From the NCBI GenBank assembly GCA_023897205.1, contig JAHWDD010000004.1:1798001-1862000 (forward strand): a stretch of 64,000 bases of DNA. The letters are read 5' to 3'. Below are positions 10,920-22,837 of the stretch, one piece after another. Position 1 is the stretch's first letter; each line of letters opens with the position of its first letter. The DNA is from Exophiala sp. HKRS030 (lineage: Eukaryota > Ascomycota > Eurotiomycetes > Chaetothyriales > Herpotrichiellaceae). Both the position numbers and the translations under genes were made by a program. The notes below the pieces were generated by a model. It was given only the letters and a program-made list of their open reading frames with translations, had not been told where the DNA came from and ran no database searches.

Positions 10920-12774
10920 AGTCAGAAATCTCCCCGAGATGCCGGTAGGAGAGCCTGCTAGAGTTAGTGCGGGCTGGTGGGCATATCTCAGCTTCTAGGA
11001 TTAGTGGTTGGGAAGCAATTCATGATGACCACATGAGTTGGACATCACAAAAAGTCTGAAGAAAAGATGCGAGCAAAAGCCATCGTTGCTGGCATTGGCA
11101 TGGGCTGAAGCGAGTCTTCAGATGAGTGGCGTGTGAATGTAGTCTCGCTTCAGATTTGAATGCTCGTACACCAGACCATAAGAAGAGCTACGCCGAACCT
11201 CTAGGCGATGTGACGCCTTCTCCAAGCGAAGAAACGCTAAGACCCCGATTCAGAATCTATGGCTAGGCATTGGGCAGATGAACCACGACTGGGTTGTGCC
11301 GAGGAAGCTACCCGAGGCGACGAGTCGACGACCTTCGGAGTTCTTTGTCTAGCCTGCACACATGCTAGGTTGGTAGCTGGAGAATGATGACAAGCTCTCA
11401 GCTCTGCCAGCTCATCCACAGTCATGACGACTGATGCTGCCCGCACTTTTAGAACTCTATCTTCAGCTCATGCACGAATGAGCGAGAAAGACAATAACAG
11501 TAGAGGGGAACACCAAAACATCACACGTGACATATTGGGCCCCTTTGGCACGGTCTAACAAACACCGTTCCCAATGAGGAAAGAATCCATCAGCTGTGCG
11601 AACTCAGTGTATTGTATGGGCTTGTCGGGACTTGCTCAGGAGATTGGTTTGGTTCTTTACCCACTATCATTACGGCAAATGTTATCACACCTTTATCTAT
11701 GAAATGTGCAGTCGTCAACAAGTAGTCTTCACGGTAAACTTCTTCTAGGTATGTCTTCACTCCTCATATGATCAAGGATCAGGTGTCTCGTCGGACTGGG
11801 TGCGAATCGAAGATTATCCCGAAGTGACGTCTAGCCGTAGAGCACGTCAAGACAAGTCGCCCTGCAACAGCTCCGGACCGCACAGTCAAAGCCTTGAATC
11901 CATCATGTGCTGGGATCCTGAGAGGCGGGTAGGCAGACTCGAAACGTCAAGCCGCCGGGGTTTCAGCAACATATTCCATCAGGCGCCAGCGAACCTGGTA
12001 ATCGAAACCTGATCAACATTAACCCTTCAATCCTTCTGCCATCCCAGAGATTCATCCCGAACCGCTGCAGAATAATAGACTTATCAGGAGAAAATAGGTC
12101 AATCTACGGTGGTCAGGACGACAAAAGTATGAGGGTTTCCTGTTTCTCCACTGAGCAGACACGGTGACAGACGAGCCATGCTATTCAATTCGCGTTGTAC
12201 ATTGCCCTCTGACTGTGAATGTATGACACCAGTTCATTGGATCATATCGTATCAAACAGTGGCCATCCTACTGTGCGTGCAGATCATGTTGATCATCTTG
12301 AGCGGTACCGGCTTTCCGGAGGCAACCGATCAGAACCATTTTGCGGCGCGCTTGGCCACTTCTAGCCATAGTGTTACGTTCACCCAATGCCTGTACCGGG
12401 CATCTCTTCGAAATACCGGGGTAAGAATATAGTTATCTTCTTTGATGCCTAACCGCATATAACAATCTGCCCCGGTATTTGGTTCAGCGCCCTACTTCGG
12501 AGGTGCCGAGTTCCGGAGGATCGCGACGTCTATTGGTTGTATTGTACTGGGTAAAAATCGAACTTCTGTGCCTGGTCGAGAGAGCGGTCAATATGGATAA
12601 GTCGGCAAAGTCTTTGTTCAACCTCGTGAGAAAATAACCATATCAAGTTTCAAAATTTGCATATGAGGATTTTCATGCCGGCACTGTCAAAGTCCTGTCG
12701 CACATATATATCACCATTGTCCAATAAAGTCGACTGTCAACCTTGACTAGATATCTGTGCAGCACGTCTTGGAC
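10920..12774. promoter_or_regulatory. Shared divergent promoter of ABC-left and MFS-left
   Basis: 1.86 kb without a supportable gene, lying between the two divergent exporter starts. ATATATAT at 12,704-12,711 is a plausible TATA element about 65 bp upstream of the MFS start. The equivalent region of the right arm is nearly the same length (1.93 kb). Confidence 0.55.
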
Positions 12775-14888
12775 ATGTCAATGGAGTCCTGGAAACAACC
12801 CAACACCCTGGCAGACGTGGCAACAAGGAGTAATCCGAATCCCTCTGGCTATGATCAGGAACTTACACCACAGTCATCATCCACGCAAGGCCAGAGCGCT
12901 CATAATCATTTCGATTGTCAATCGGCAGATGCTACCAAGATGAATGCGATCCCACAAGGAGGAGATCTCGAGGCATCTCGTACTGGCCATGATCGAGAGA
13001 CGTCGGTGATTCCGGAGAAGAACGCGAACCTTGTAGGTGTAATTCAACGACAATTTTTGAGATGTGGGTTCATTTTCTCTAATGCAGATAACTTGGAAAT
13101 CCCATGATGATCGGGAGAATCCTAAGAATTGGCCCGACCGCAAGAAATGGGCGGTAACGTTGATTGTATCTTCGTTTACTTTTATCTCTCCAGTAGCGTC
13201 CTCAATGACTGCTCCAGCCCTGCATCAGATTGGTGAAGACTTGAAGATAAGCACTGACATTGAGAAGTCGCTCACCCTCTCAATCTTCGTGCTCGCCTAT
13301 GCCGTGGGTCCACTTGTCCTAGGACCTCTCTCAGAAATTTATGGTCGGGTCATTGTCCTTCAATTGGCGAATCTGTTCTTCCTGGCGTTCAACACGGGTT
13401 GTGGTTTCGCGAAGAACAAGAGCCAATTGATCGCATTCCGCTTCCTGAGCGGCCTGGGAGGTAGCGCACCTCTGTCCATAGGAGGGGGTGTGCTCAGCGA
13501 TATATGGCGTACAGAGCAACGAGGAAAATCGATTGCGATCTATTCTCTTGCCCCTCTTTTGGGTCCTGCAGGTATGCCGCAAATCCTGGCAAATTCAATT
13601 CGAGAATGAGCTAAAGTTTCGATAGTTGGGCCGGTTGCCGGAGGATTCATATCACTGAAGGTAAACCCAACCTTCCGATGTCTATTCCCAATGTCCCCTG
13701 ACGGAGTCTAGACAACCTGGAGGTGGTGCTTCTGGTCCACTTCAATGGTTGACGCAGGCGTGCAAGTCTTGGGTTTCTTTTACCTGCAGGAGACGTACGC
13801 ACCACGAATTTTAGGGAGAATAGCTGAGAGACTGCGTCGAGAGACGGGTAACCCCAACTTCCACACCGAGTGGGAGAGCCCAGAGCGCACATTTGGCAAT
13901 ATCATCAGTACCGCTTTAGTGCGTCCATTCCGTCTCCTTGGAACTCAGCCTATAATTCAGGCCATTGCTTTCTACATGTAAGCATTTCAGACAGTGGTTG
14001 AAACATAAGACCACTAATATTCACCAGGGCTTACCTGTATGGGTTGATGTACCTCGTTCTTTCGACCTTTCCGATGGTGTGGGAGGGTGTTTATGGCGAA
14101 TCCGTCGGGATAGGTGGGCTGAACTATATTTCCCTGGGCTTGGGATTTTTTATCGGCTCTCAAATTACCGCTTTCCTGAATGACCGCATATATATGAATC
14201 TGGGGAAGAAGAAAGGGAATATCGGTCGACCGGAATATCGATGCCCTTTAATGATTCCAGGCGCCCTACTGACTCCCGTCGGGCTCTTCATCTATGGTTG
14301 GACCGCGAGGCGAGATGTGCATTGGATTGTTCCCAATATCGGGGCAACGATCATGTCTGCAGGAATGATTATGGGCCATCAGTGTATAACGACATATCTC
14401 ATTGACGCTTATCCGAGATTTGCTGCCTCAGCCCTAGCAGCAGCCGTTACTCTACGGTCGTTGGCAGGATTCGGTTTGTAAGTCTTCCATCATCCCGCTG
14501 TGGAAACCAGCGTTAACTCAAGTGGAAGCCCACTCTTTGCACCTTATTTGTATGCATCCTTGCATTTGAGTTGGGGGAATTCATTACTAGGCTTCGTAAG
14601 TTTATCTCCTACTTGCACAGCGCAGGTTGAAAGTCTATGTGGTTTACCTGATCAAATCGCACGACCATGTATGCACAATGGCTGTCATCTTATGTTGCAG
14701 GCTATGTCTCCGTTTTCAGTGTCTTTTCGTCCTCCCTTTCTCGGCTTGGGTTATTCGAGCCTTGGCTGACAGAATCGTGTAATATTCAGATCGCAATTGG
14801 CATTGGACTACCAGCACCGATTTTGTTGTACCGTTACGGCGAGATTTTGCGAGCGTCGTCGACTTATGCAGCAGGATCTCAAGGTTGA
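12775..14888 (+). CDS. DHA1-type MFS exporter, left copy
   Basis: Seven exons (12775-13032, 13088-13571, 13626-13660, 13712-13977, 14028-14477, 14529-14595, 14790-14888) give 552 aa. The product is a 12-TM drug:H+ antiporter of the fungal polyamine/FLR1-like group. The N-terminal about 100 residues are hydrophilic and disordered. The core opens with ENPKNWPDRKKW. The loop between TM2 and TM3 has the MFS motif A form GPLSEIYGRV. It ends STYAAGSQG. The right-arm copy aligns throughout, and two internal exons have identical lengths in both copies (266 and 450 nt). The left copy has two extra introns (13572-13625 and 14596-14789). The frame is intact after splicing. It is likely a plasma-membrane efflux pump; the substrate is unknown. 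Confidence 0.85.
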
Positions 14889-16112
14889 AGCAACTGTACC
14901 CGGATGTCGCCCTACGTGCTGGACAGCAGCGCTGAATCGTGATCGTCTGCGAGGCTAGACCTTGTGAACAATCATGGTTCATCGGCTAGCTTTCTCGATC
15001 GCGTACCATGCATGGCCTTTTGACGCTTCAAGGAATAATTGCGCACCTATAGCCTCTGAAAACGTCCGGAATTGCAACGCCATCCAAGAATTGAAGCGGC
15101 GAAACAGCTCGTCTAGAGCAAGACCCATCCGCCAGGAACTTGCACCCGGGACGAAAATCTTCCCTATCGATCTGACGAAATTTGGTTTCTTCCAACACGG
15201 CAGACAGCAAGAAACGGAGATGTAAACTATGCAAAGTCTTTCAGGTACACATTCATCTCCACTGTGCTGTCAACCAAAGTCATGTTTGGTTGCGACTCCT
15301 GAGATTTGCGTGGGTTCAAGGGTGCCGGCACATGATCAGCATGTGCCTGAAATAAGGTTTCATATCATGACGACGTGCAGCCTCGTGAGTATCTGAGTTG
15401 AGGCTCTAAGCGGTCAAGCGCATCCCGTCTGTTCCGTCAAGGACCCCACTATTGGAGCTTTTACCAGTCATGACGTTTAGCATAAGCCGGCAGAATCTTC
15501 AAAGATACACACATACGATCCACCATGATACTTTCATATCGACCATATCACGACAAGGCTCCATGATGACAGATTGGAAGGACCAAAGTTGGCTTTACAA
15601 GTGAACTACTGTGGCAGAACTATGGGATTTGCGGCACAACGCCCCGAAGACTTTGCAAGACCGCTTTCAGATGTAACTGACCTCATGACCTTGAGCACCT
15701 AGTTGGGTATTCTCGACAGGTTCCAGGTCCGATTTGATGCTTCGATAACGATTTCTCACTGCCGCAGTTAGCCATAATTTTGCCGGCACGTAAAGATGAC
15801 AAGCATCTGAGCGCGAAGCTTATCTAAACCATTCTGTCCTTGGAAATGCTTGCCAGTCTTCCACGACTGGCCAGCCATCAACAGGCGTTCGCTATGATGC
15901 CAGCGATAGAATCGGACTACTGTGAATGCTAACACGTCATGATATGTCCCCTGCCTGATATCAATAAATGCTGCATCTCCGGACGACCTATGCAAAAATG
16001 TGAACATTCTCAGACACCTATATTAAGCTGAATTTGTTCTTCCTGGATCAACGAAGTCCTCTACTAATCCCCCTTACATCCCCTCACCTCAAAATTCCCC
16101 AGAGCTATAACA
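14889..16112. other. Intergenic, inner edge of left arm
   Basis: 1.2 kb without a supportable gene. The end next to 16,113 is the opsin promoter, with an AT-rich TATATTAAG-like stretch near 16,018. Confidence 0.6.
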
Positions 16113-17148
16113 ATGGCCGCGCTTCTCCGTCGCAACGATGCCACAAGCACCAATCCTTTTCAGGTCAATGACCGTAATGTCGATATTCACCAAACCGTTA
16201 GAGGGAGTGGCTTTTACTATGGCATCTGTGCCGTCATGGGTGCCACTGCCATCGCGATCATGGTCATGGCCAAGATGAAGCCTCGCACCGATCGAATCTT
16301 CTTCTATCTTTCTGCTGGTCTATGTTCATTCGCCTGTATCGCCTACTTTTCGATGGGGTCTAATCTAGGCTGGACACCCATCGACGTGGAATTCATGCGA
16401 GGCGATCCCAAGGTCTCTGGTCGCAATCGACAGATTTTCTATGCGAGATACATTGATTGGTGAGTCACCTATTCATGGTGGAGGGAGACATTACACCTTT
16501 GGTCTACCCCTATTTAATCAGTCACCTTACTTATCCGCGTTCAGGACTCTCACCACGCCACTATTGCTGATCGACCTGCTTCTCACGGCGGGTATGCCAT
16601 GGCCCACCATTCTGTGGGTGGTTCTGCTCGACGAAATCATGATGATTACTGGCCTTCTCGGTGCTTTAGTGCGCTCGAGCTACAAGTGGGGATTCTACAC
16701 CTTTGGCTGCGTTGCCATGTTCTACATCTTCTACGAACTTGCTATTCCCGCTCGACGCCACGCTCTCGCCTTGGGTAAGGATATTCACCGCGCATTTGTG
16801 ACGTGTGGTGTCCTCACCCTTGTCGTATGGTTGTTGTACCCGGTCGCCTGGGCCGTTAGCGAAGGTGGCAATATCATCGCCCCTGATAGCGAGGGCATTT
16901 TCTACGGCATTCTCGACTTACTGGCCAAGCCTGTCTTCTCGCTCGCTCTGATTTACTTCCACTGGAACATCGACCCTGCTCGACTGGGTCTCCGGATTGA
17001 AGAGGTTACCGAGTCTACATTGAGCTCAGCCGAGCGCGAAAAGCGTGGTCTGCCGAACACAGGTCACAGTGGAGCCGGGAATCTGCAGACCCATAACAAT
17101 ACGACAGATGACACTACGGATATTGCCACAGATCGTACGACTGCTTGA
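16113..17148 (+). CDS. Microbial (type I) rhodopsin, proton-pump type
   Basis: Two exons (16113-16459 and 16545-17148, intron 85 nt) encode 316 aa, a seven-TM retinal protein of the fungal CarO/Leptosphaeria rhodopsin family. The exon junction falls inside helix C. After splicing, Asp115 (proton acceptor, bacteriorhodopsin D85), Thr119 (T89) and Asp126 (D96, proton donor) are all present. Helix G has Asp240 and the retinal Schiff-base Lys244 in DLLAKPVF. This D-T-D set is that of outward, light-driven H+ pumps. Opsin-related proteins lacking the lysine would not show it. The C-terminal tail is Thr/Asn-rich and hydrophilic. No carotene synthesis or cleavage genes are seen nearby, unlike in some fusaria, so retinal must come from elsewhere. 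Frame and splice sites are clean. Confidence 0.93.
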
Positions 17149-18252
17149 GCGCAATAATATCGTAACTACTGGCATCCGATGGTAGAGATAGTTTGGGATA
17201 TCGCCTTCCGACTTTCATGGTTACTTTTACACCAGCGGAAGTAGTATTCAGGGTACAATTCAGGAAGTGAGACACTTCAAGTGGTAACAAACAAGCGCAA
17301 TGCATTTCAGATTGATCATTTTGTATTGAGATTCATGAATCATGATAGCAGAATTCTTAAACTGTAATAATATAATGGACAAGACATTTAATTTCTTCCC
17401 TTTGATGACCAAGTCCGCTGCATATGCCATGGAAGTATGTATGTGCCGTGTAATGCACTCCATGTAAGAACCTGTCCATTCCCACCTATCTACCGGACTA
17501 CTACCTCATGTACAGCTTGATCTCCTGTGATCTTGGGGATAGTGTCCCTTATATTCGAAATTGTGGCTGGTATACTGCACGGTATGATTAAATGTGATCA
17601 CACAGGGAAAACAAATTGAACTTTCGAACGAGCATAAGCAACGACAAGATGCCGCAGAGCATCCCGAGTACTCTCTGGTGTCGCATCCACGTTCGTTCTA
17701 ATCTCCTGACACCCTTGCATCTTCGGCAGTCACAAGAAACTCTGCGTGGGGCAGGAACGCGATTTCAGTAGGCTGCCCACACACGCAGGTGCGTGGTGCG
17801 GACAATGGTGGTTGGCATCTGGTGGGCACCTGCCTACGGTTGGCACTTTCCTTTAACCGTGGCAATGCGGGGCAGGAGCTGGGGTCGACACCAACCAACT
17901 CGGGAAGCCACGACGCGGCGCTACTAACGTACTAGGTACTGACACGAACAACGGCCTTCAGATCCCAGAGTCAGATATGTGTCCAACTCACGTGCCTGCG
18001 TCGAGCCGAGGTTCAAGTCAACTTTTGTCCGAACCACAGCATCGCCTGTGTGAATTCTCACTCTCGACTCGCTGGACTCACGCAGGGTATGGGCTTCAGA
18101 AATAATCTCATACGGCCGCTATCATATTTCCAACACTCCCATGTGGTCTGAACATCCAGAATAAAGACACCCCGATTTATCTCTACTCGTTTTCTCTTGG
18201 GACTTGTACTGCACCGTCACAGGCATCCACGAGGCGCCTGAGAGCTTCCAAT
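17149..18252. other. Intergenic between opsin and ECH1
   Basis: 1.1 kb without a supportable gene. The first 300 bp is AT-rich 3' flank and the last 200 bp is the likely ECH1 promoter. Confidence 0.6.
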
Positions 18253-19169
18253 ATGGCGCAGAACAAATTCACCAACTTCAAATTCTTCAATGTCACCGTC
18301 CCAGCACCTTATGTGGTGCATGTTGAGATCAATCGACCCGAAAAGATGAACGCCTTTTACGCTCCTATGTGGACCGAATTAAAAGGAATCTTTGAACAAC
18401 TTTCAACTGATTCAGATGTTCGTTGTATTCTACTCTCCGGCGCTGGGATAGAGCTTTCACAGCTGGTAAGAACAAAACCTTCTCCAATCTGCTTGCAGTT
18501 CATCTGGAAGGCTAACCATCACTCTGTTGAAGGCCTCGATGTCCAAGAAGCTTCCAAATCAGGTTCACTCGACGGCGGAGGTCACACTGACATCGCACGC
18601 AAGGCCACCAATCTACGACGACATATTTTCGAACTGCAGGACGTAGTATCATCGGTGGCACGATGTGAGAAGCCAGTCATTGCCTTGCTACACGGCTACA
18701 CCTTTGGTTTGGGCATCGATTTGGCCACCGCCTGTGACATTCGCTTTGCTGAGACCAACACCAAGTTTTCTGTCAAGGAGGTTGACATTGGACTGGCGGC
18801 AGACGTGGGTACACTCAGTCGATTGCCGAAGGTGACAGGAGGCATCACCAGCTGGGTCAAAGAAGTCACACTCAGTGCGCGAGTCTTCACAGCCGAGGAA
18901 GCTTTGAAGAACAATCTGGTCAGCAGAGTGGTAAATGGCAAAGATGCTTTGATCAAGGAAGGACTCGAGTTCGCCAAATACATCTCGACAAAAAGCCCAG
19001 TGGCCGTACAAGGCACCAAGAACATTCTGGATGCTGCTTGGGGCGCACGGTTGAGGATAATCTCAACTACACAGGCGTATGGAATGCGGGCATGCTGCAA
19101 ACATCAGACGTCTCACGAGCAATGCTTAGTGGACTTCAAAAGCGAACACCAACATTTGAAAAATTGTAA
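18253..19169 (+). CDS. ECH1: Delta(3,5)-delta(2,4)-dienoyl-CoA isomerase (ECH1-like), two single-base frameshifts
   Basis: Crotonase-fold enzyme that shifts double bonds during oxidation of unsaturated fatty acids in peroxisomes or mitochondria. The ECH1 catalytic trio is visible: Asp in GLGIDLATACD, Glu in VKEVD and Asp in AADVGTLSRLP. A 67-nt intron at 18466-18532 has GTAAGA, CTAAC and AG. The frame slips at two G runs, 18,445-18,447 (just before FTAGLDV) and 19,040-19,043 (after DAAWG). One extra G at each gives a continuous 283-aa protein ending at the TAA at 19,167, with the family C-terminal VWNAGMLQ segment. Read literally, an uninterrupted frame runs through the intron to 19,209, but it loses both family motifs. 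No canonical peroxisomal C-terminal tripeptide is present (it ends EKL). Confidence 0.82.
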
Positions 19170-20361
19170 TGGAAGACACCTGTCAAGACTCTGGTGCTTG
19201 TGCAAATAGACAAAATGCTGGGCGGGCGGGTATAAAATTGAGAACTGGGTCATTGAACAAACTGAAGAGATTCTGGACGAAGCGACCCTGTGGATACCTG
19301 TGAGGCTGTGACATCCAGACTCCAAGAAACAAGCTCTGCTCACCAGTCAGCAAGATGTTTGAGAGTCAATGTTTGTTGTCTGGTTGTGTGGTCCAGATTT
19401 CTGCCGTCTCTCCGACGACGCCGGATGCTGCGGAAGTTGCGCGCTTATCGCTGGCCAACATCTTCCAAAGCCCGACACACATTAGAAGTCTAGGTCCCTG
19501 GTTTTGTGAGAGATCCAAACCTTCAATGGATACAATTGAATTCGAGATGTTTCAAGATAAAAGTAAAAATCTTGCAATTAGGGTTGCCACGCAGACTCAT
19601 ACAACGTCAGTTGATTCCGCGATGAAGATCTGTGTGATTGTTGATTGAGAAAGCTTGTTATCCACTGGTGTTGTGAGCGAATGGTATGCGAGAAGAAGAA
19701 TTGCGGGTAATCATCAACAGCTGAGACTTGCAGCTGTTTCATGAACGAAGGATCGAGGTCAGGTACAGTCTGCGAAGGCCAAAGTACAGACGACTGTGCG
19801 GGTAAGCCACTGGCAACTGCACTTCCGAGTCCCGGGCCCAAGCCCCCAGAGCAGCAGAGCTTGCCCAGACCCAGACCCAAACCCAGCGCCACAGGCACCC
19901 ACTTAGTGCCCATTTTAGGCGTGACCACTAATCGACTAAGCCTATCGATCGCTAGTTGCTCCCCGTGCTCCCAGAGGGTGCCAGTGACGTAGTTGAAAAA
20001 TTGACTTGTTGACCCGCCGCGTCAGTGCGCCTGCATCATAGCAACTCAGCAAGTCTCTGCTCCTGCCGCCAGATCACAGTGGGAAAATGCTGCAAGGACC
20101 GCATAGCTGCATCGCACCTGCTTCCGTCACCACCACCACCATCATCATTCCACAACCTTCCGCCCTCTCCACCTGCAGCTTTACTTCCCCAGTTCCTACA
20201 GCTTTACAAGAGCTTCATCCTCCTCACACACACACCTTCTCCTCTCTGTTACACTCAGTACACCTATCCGTTTTCTCTCACATCACATTGCGCCGCCGAC
20301 TGCAGCATATCTTGACCCCTCACCCACATATCTTCGTCCCTCACATATACCTACCATCAAA
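19170..20361. other. Intergenic and CT-rich leader of the MARVEL gene
   Basis: 1.2 kb without a supportable gene. From about 20,090 the plus strand is strongly pyrimidine-rich with CCA/CAC repeats, which is the likely promoter and 5' leader of the MARVEL gene. Confidence 0.6.
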
Positions 20362-20988
20362 ATGGTGCACCGTGCGGTCAACCTTGGGTTGCGAGGCTTC
20401 CAGGTACTTGATTTTGCCTGGAGAATGGGCCAAGATCATTTCTAACTGCTCGCAATCTAGTTCCTCTGCATCCTCATAGTCATGGCCTTGGTCGGGAACA
20501 TGATTGCGAGTGCTTTCGCTGGCAATCCCTCGTTGATCAACTACGACATTTTCGTCGCCACGTTGGCCATGCTCTCACTGTTCTACCTGATATTGATCAG
20601 CTTCAAATCGTCCTTCACAGGCCACGGTGGCATTCCGTTTGTCCTCGATCTCATAAATGTCCTACTCTTGTTTTGTGCCGCTGTTGCCATGGCTGCCGAG
20701 CTCGGAGTTCATTCCTGCAGCAATCGCGTAAAGATTTCACTACTTTCCTCTGCTAGGTCTTCTTGTTGACAGTCATTGCAGGAATACACAGAATCCAATC
20801 ACATCACCAACGGTTCCCATGACACTGAAGGTCGATGCCGTGAAGCTCAAGCTACCACCGCCTTCTTGTGGTTTGCTTTCGCTGCCTGGACTGTCAGCTT
20901 GTTCTTCTCCTTCCAAGATGCTCGCTCAGGCGGCGCAAATTTGAAACCCTCCTTTGGCAGAGGTAACCGACCCATGTCGCAAGTGTAA
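20362..20988 (+). CDS. MARVEL-domain membrane protein, Nce102-like
   Basis: Three exons (20362-20403, 20461-20727, 20782-20988) encode 171 aa. All splice junctions are phase 0 and the first intron has a CTAAC branch site. Four hydrophobic segments form a MARVEL domain: helix 1 starts right after GLRGFQ, and the others lie near residues 45-65, 75-95 and 125-145. The short cytosolic tail ends PMSQV. The layout matches fungal non-classical export protein 2 / eisosome-associated Nce102 relatives in the plasma membrane. The first coding exon is only 14 codons. It was placed because the following exon opens with the expected first membrane helix. Confidence 0.82.
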
Positions 20989-22837
20989 ATGAGTGCAGAG
21001 ACGGCCTGGACAAATCTGGTTGATTACAAGGCCGATGAGACTACCCGAGCTTCTGCACCATGTATGCTTCAATCCCTACATCGTGGTGGCGAGAGGTTTA
21101 CTGACTCTTACAGGTGTATGAACTTAACCTCGAAAAAAAACCACCTCTCCTCGTCCCACTTCCTGTCGGACAAACTCAAGGCGTCGGACAACATCTTTAA
21201 ATGGCTTTGATGCATTTGGAGCATGGGTCCCTGGAATGGACTAAAACGATCCATTATACTCTGCTATGCGATTTTATGAATTTATTGAGAGAAGCTCGCT
21301 TAATACATGGCAATGGACATAACAAGACGAAAATCGCGGGATCGGCTAGTCTTAATGTGTATGATACAAAAACTGCCGGTACAGGTCTCATATTTTGGTC
21401 TCTCTGGATAGTCGATCGGGATAAATTATGATTATGACCAAATATCCGAGTTATCATGGAGTTGGATATGCATTCGTTTGACGATCTGGCAGATAGCAAA
21501 TATGTCAATACAACTACATTAATCGCAACGGATTCAATCGAGCTTCATTCCACAGGTGCGCATACGAGGGTTCATTGAATGTAATTGTGACCGACGGCCT
21601 CGACTTCTGGCAACCTCAAAAACTTCGAGGAAGCTCACTCATTCGCCATCGTAGTCGCAGCAACAGGAACCGAGGTCGGTATGAATAATACAAGTAGCTC
21701 CGGGCTAGGGCTGGTTGGTTGGATTCGCCAGGAGAACACAGGTTGGTTCCCACCAGAAAAGGTACGGAACTGCTTCCTATCATTCACCTTCTGGTGCCTT
21801 GGCGCATTCGACTTCTTGCAATAGCAAGTAGCAGTGGCACCAGTGGCCAGCTCAACACGAGAGCCCAACTCTACCAACTAGGCTGTTAGCAAGCGAGCCA
21901 GTTCTGCCCCCTCATCCCGCTTGATTGCGTACCCGTAACTAGCATGATGGACTCATTGAACCGAATGCTCAGGACAGCTTCAGCAAGAGGATCAAGATCG
22001 GCAGGCGTATAGATAGATCGTTGGGTACTTAGGTAGCAGGCTAGCTCGCTGGATACGATCGGTACCAGGCTCACCTCACGCTGTAAGAAACGGTCGCATC
22101 CAATCAGGAAGAGCCAATCCCAACGCGCTGGCAGCGTTCAGCCTTCTTTGGAGTCGAATTCTAATACCTACTGTACATACAAATGTACGTACGTACGTAC
22201 GTGCGTATGTACGAGCAACAAACAGCATCTCCTTACTCCAGTCTTATTGTACTCGGACACGAACCTGTCAAGTTCTTCCGACTTGATCAATGATCAGAAA
22301 ACATGCGAGCTAGGTATATAACTACTAAGGTTTGACGGTTGAGATGGCTCTCTTCCGCACAGCATAAGCTCATCAGTGATGCACTGTTGAAGCACTGATC
22401 GGTGTAGCTTGTACAGTCGGTGGGAATAATGGGATGAAGCTTTCCTGGATAACGAGGGCGTGAGGCCGTGGTACTGTTAGACGGTAAGTGGTCAAGAGGT
22501 TGAACACACCTGCTGGCCCAGCATGTGACTCGGCGTTGCCAACCAATGCCGACGGTAAGTACTTATGTTGCCGTTGTTGGTCTCATCATGACACTTGCAA
22601 TCACGCAAATCGTCGCTAGTCCCTCGAGATAGTTTTCGTTCACAGTCTTAGGTCGTGCAAATAATTTACATTTTTGGTAGTTTCTGCCTTTCTCTGTAGC
22701 ATACGCGACCTTCATCCGCTGTAACAGGACAATGCAACCATTCCCTCCATCTCGTTGGCGCTATTTCCGAACCCGAGCAGTACAACATCTTTACTGTCTC
22801 CGGCTCAAGACCTTGCCCGTCGGCCCTGGAAGGCCAT
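20989..22837. other. Intergenic between MARVEL and LPD1
   Basis: 1.8 kb without a supportable gene between two tail-to-tail genes. A GTAC tandem tract lies at about 22,185-22,203. Short open frames here show no family similarity that I recognise. Confidence 0.55.
22185..22203. repeat. GTAC tandem repeat
   Basis: About five tandem copies of the self-complementary tetramer GTAC, followed by degenerate copies to about 22,213. A simple repeat with palindromic character. Confidence 0.8.

Larger units (their letters stand above)
3485..14888 (+). repeat. Left arm of a diverged inverted segmental duplication
   Basis: Contains RPAP1-like (+), SDR (+), ABCG (-) and MFS (+). The same four families occur in mirrored order and orientation at 51,689-63,180. 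Intergenic distances are alike (RPAP1-SDR 989 versus 700 bp, SDR-ABC 250 versus 480 bp, ABC-MFS 1,855 versus 1,931 bp). The proteins match along their full length but differ at many positions, and non-coding DNA shows no obvious match by eye, so the duplication is old. Confidence 0.9.

Noticed and set aside
18253..19209. An uninterrupted open frame covering the whole ECH1 gene
   Set aside because: It reads through a good GT-AG intron and loses the FTAGLDV and VWNAGMLQ motifs, which lie in other frames. The spliced model with two one-base slips explains the family better.
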